This document shows, piece by piece, positions 61,855 to 64,000 of a stretch of 64,000 nt of DNA. Numbering within the stretch: the stretch's first letter is position 1; the number at the start of each line of letters is the position of its first letter. The notes below the pieces were generated by a model, which had not been told where the DNA came from, did no database searches, and saw nothing but the letters and a program-made list of their open reading frames with translations. A program made the translations under genes and the position numbers. This stretch comes from Haloechinothrix sp033042135 (GTDB lineage: Bacteria; Actinomycetota; Actinomycetes; Mycobacteriales; Pseudonocardiaceae): assembly GCF_033042135.1 (NCBI RefSeq), contig NZ_WBXM01000001.1:186001-250000 (forward strand). The letters run 5' to 3'.

Positions 61855-62049
61855 GTGAGAAGTACACACTCGTCGATGGGCAGTCAGGGGGATGACGTTC
61901 GGTTGATCGCGCTTGTCGTATTCATGGTGGCGATCGTGTGCGTTCTGATTTATGTGGTGAGTCTGCTGGTGCGGACGACGAGATCGATGGAGGGCATCGA
62001 GTGTGCGCTGACGCGCCGGGAACACAGCGAGGGGCGCGGCGCGCACTGA
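61855..62049 (+). CDS. Small single-span membrane protein, doubtful
   Basis: 64 residues from GTG 61855 (ATG 61876 in frame). One strong hydrophobic segment (LIALVVFMVAIVCVLIYVVSLLV), then a polar tail (ALTRREHSEGRG). No ribosome site and no homologue that I can name. The surrounding gap 61743-62135 shows nothing else. It may be real but support rests only on the membrane segment. Confidence 0.4.
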   Translation: MRSTHSSMGSQGDDVRLIALVVFMVAIVCVLIYVVSLLVRTTRSMEGIECALTRREHSEGRGAH

Positions 62050-62135
62050 GCTGGCCCGACCGACGCCGCCACCCGCACACGAGGTGGATGCGCGTTCACG
62101 GCGCCGGTGGCCACTCGAACCGGCCGGGGAGCCAG

Positions 62136-62766
62136 CTACGCGGTGACGCGATAGCGCAGGTGTGTGGTCGACGTCGACAGTGACTCCACGACCCGGTCGA
62201 TCCGCCAGGGGGCGGTGCCGGGATCGAGACCGTCGAACAGCCGGACACCCGTGCCGAGCGGCACCGGAGTCAGGTGGAGCTGGGTCTCGTCGAGCAACCC
62301 GGCCCGCAGGAACTGCCGGATGGTACTGGCCCCGCCGCCAGACCTGCACGTCCGCACCGGCCGCTGCCTCCTTCGCCTGCTCGAGAGCGCTGTGGATGCC
62401 GTCGGTGACAAAGCTGAAGGTCGTGCCACCCGTGCGGGGCCAGGGCTCGCGGGGCGTGGAGGTCAGCACGAACACCGGTGCCCGAAACGGTGGTGGATCC
62501 GGCCAGCCGACCTCGCCCTCATCGAACATCCGGCGGCCCATGATGTAGGCGCCGACTCGGTCGAAGGTCTCCTTGACCAGATCATCGTCGCGGCCGTTGT
62601 CGCCACCTGGCAGGCCAGAGCGCTCCCGCCAGCTCCGCAAGCCGAACGTCCACTCGTGCAACCGCGTTCCGCCGTCACCCAACGGGCTGCCAGGGCGCGC
62701 GTTCGGCCCCGCGATGAACCCGTCCAGTGAGATCGCCATGTCGGCGATGACCTCGCTCGTTCCCAC
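62136..62766 (-). pseudogene. DHFR/RibD-C-like reductase, frameshifted
   Basis: N-terminal frame from ATG 62766 has EVIADMAISLDGFIAGPN and YIMGRRMFDEGE, the family marks. The C-terminal half is in another frame (GGASTIRQFLRAGLLDETQLHLTPVPLGTG, ending YRVTA at 62136). The shift is one extra base near 62337-62343, in the glycine-rich cofactor loop (normally VxVGGGAST). The intact length would be about 210 residues. Either inactivated or a sequencing error; family proteins are reductases using NADPH. Confidence 0.82.
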
Positions 62767-62885
62767 TCCGTCGTTGCCGTTGTCGTCGTGATGCTGTCAC
62801 CGGTACGGACCGCCGACGCGGCGGGAACTCATCGGTGAGCGGACCGCGCCGTGCAGCGAAAGCACCGAACGCACGGTTCGCAGCT

Positions 62886-62938
62886 GAGCCGAAGGGGGCC
62901 TTCGGTACACATTCGGTACCCAAGGAGGCCTTCGGCTC
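62886..62938. terminator. Family-2 nested palindrome, copy 5
   Basis: Arms GAGCCGAAGGGGGCC and GGAGGCCTTCGGCTC near 62886 and 62938, immediately after the stop of the GT2 gene. Same architecture as copies 1-4 (GAAGG/CCTTC hairpins within each half). Confidence 0.75.
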
Positions 62939-62940
62939 AC

Positions 62941-63969
62941 CTACCCCGCCTTTCGCGGGCTGAACAGGAAGCCCAGCCCCCAGGCGGTGTGCATCACGGC
63001 GTACACCGCGGGTAGTAGTACCCGGGTAGCTAGTGCCTCGCCGCGCCCGGTGAGTACCGAGCCCCCGAGGATCACCAGCACGTACCCGCCGGGCAGCACG
63101 AATGCCGGGGTGAAACCGGCGGCCCCGGCCACCAGCCCTCCCGCGATACCGACCACCGCCAGCGGCGGCGCCAGGTACCGAGGGCTCAGCGTCTTGGTGT
63201 GCAGCCGGATCACCTTACGTCGCCACTGGCCGGTGCGGAAGAACTGCTTGGCCAATCCGCGCAGGTCACCCCTCGGCCGGTAGGACACCCGCATCTGCGG
63301 GGTGAACCACACGGTGCCGCCGGAGCGTCGGATGCGGTAGTTCAGTTCCCAGTCCTGGGCGCGCGAGAGCGCCTCGTCGTACCCGCCGACCCGCTCCAGC
63401 GCGGAGCGCCGGAAGGCGCCGAGGTAGACGGTTTCCGCGGGACCGGCCTCGCCGCCGAGATGGAACGACGCGCCACCGACACCGAGCCAGCTGTTCATCG
63501 CACACGCCACGGCCTTTTCGAAGGTGGTGGTGCCCTCGGCCGCCATGATTCCGCCGACGTTGTCCGCCCCGGTTTCCTCCAGGACTTCCACGGCGGTACG
63601 CAAGTAGCCTGCCGGGAGGACGGAGTGGCCGTCGACGCGAACGATGATGTCGTGGGTGGCTTCCTTCAACGCGATGTTGAGGCCGCGCGGGGTGGTCGCC
63701 TCGGGGTTCGGCACGGTCCGTACGCGGGAATCGGCGGCGGTGAGCTCGGCGGCGATACCGTCGGTGCCGTCCGAGGACGGTCCGAGCGCCAAGATCACTT
63801 CGACCGGACCCGGGTAGTCCTGTTCGACGATCGCAGTGACGGCAGCACGCAGGTGCCGCTCCTCGTTGAGCACAGTCATGATCACCGAGATGCCGGGGTG
63901 GTTGGTACCGGAGTGCTGACTCGGTGACGGCGCCGACGTTGGTTCCATAGTGTGGTGAAGTTTACCCAT
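62941..63969 (-). CDS. GT2-type glycosyltransferase, membrane-associated
   Basis: 342 residues (start ATG 63969; ATG 63948 or further in are possible since no ribosome site is clear). GT2 motifs: GISVIMTVLNEERHLRAAV, IIVRVDGHSVLP (DxD region) and RAQDWELNYRIRRSGG. The C-terminal 100 residues include two hydrophobic segments (PLAVVGIAGGLVAGAAG, VLLPAVYAVMHTAWGLGF). Typical of enzymes that add sugars to lipid carriers at the inner membrane face. Same surface-glycan theme as the genes before it. Confidence 0.9.
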   Translation of the reverse strand: MGKLHHTMEPTSAPSPSQHSGTNHPGISVIMTVLNEERHLRAAVTAIVEQDYPGPVEVILALGPSSDGTDGIAAELTAADSRVRTVPNPEATTPRGLNIALKEATHDIIVRVDGHSVLPAGYLRTAVEVLEETGADNVGGIMAAEGTTTFEKAVACAMNSWLGVGGASFHLGGEAGPAETVYLGAFRRSALERVGGYDEALSRAQDWELNYRIRRSGGTVWFTPQMRVSYRPRGDLRGLAKQFFRTGQWRRKVIRLHTKTLSPRYLAPPLAVVGIAGGLVAGAAGFTPAFVLPGGYVLVILGGSVLTGRGEALATRVLLPAVYAVMHTAWGLGFLFSPRKAG

Positions 63970-64000
63970 CGCGGACGAGCGTCGAGATCCCGCGAGCGGA

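Overview
The window is high-GC actinobacterial DNA, most like a member of the Pseudonocardiales. The grounds are GTG/TTG starts, tight ATGA and GTGA overlaps, a fadA2/fabG4/htdX locus arranged as in mycobacteria, lone egtB, bkd genes and ESX-type (EspC-like) small proteins. The species cannot be fixed from the sequence alone. No rRNA, tRNA, CRISPR array or transposase was seen.

Left part (1-26.6 kb), mostly housekeeping and accessory genes. It holds a truncated AAA ATPase, a DrrAB-type ABC exporter and a fatty-acid locus (thiolase divergent from FabG4-like and MaoC-like genes). A TetR regulator follows, and matching 20-bp palindromes lie upstream of both the fatty-acid genes and tetR. Next come an SCP2-like protein, FxsA, EgtB, and two copies of a three-gene secreted-protein module (EspC-like protein, WXG-like protein with a DUF6973-like C-terminus, lipoprotein). 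The second copy has decayed by a nonsense codon and four 1-nt deletions, yet its lipoprotein is intact. The rest is a branched-chain 2-oxoacid dehydrogenase operon, an M20 peptidase, a polar amino-acid ABC transporter, a large membrane-anchored repeat protein and a SRPBCC protein.

Central island (26.6-49.7 kb), the most unusual part. Eleven proteins or domains of the ATP-grasp amide-ligase superfamily are packed in 23 kb. Four are fused to enolase-superfamily (dipeptide-epimerase-like) domains, two to CapA-like metallophosphatase domains, and two of the enolase fusions also carry a C-terminal acylphosphatase-like domain. An Asp/Glu racemase sits in the same block. In each paralogue set one member keeps the catalytic residues while others have lost them. 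Only the enolase domain of the 34718-37156 gene keeps the full set that can be recognised.

Right part (49.7-64 kb) is a surface-glycan locus. It has five glycosyltransferases, an asparagine-synthase-like amidotransferase without its glutaminase cysteine, a nucleotide-sugar C6 dehydrogenase (making a uronic acid) and a Wzm/Wzt-type ABC exporter. Read together, the island and this locus suggest assembly of a peptide- or amino-acid-decorated acidic glycan, comparable in parts to teichuronopeptide (TupA) or capsular poly-gamma-glutamate (CapA). D-residues would come from the racemase and epimerase domains. This pathway is an inference.

Two families of dispersed nested palindromes lie at the 3' ends of genes. 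They look like mobile transcription terminators.
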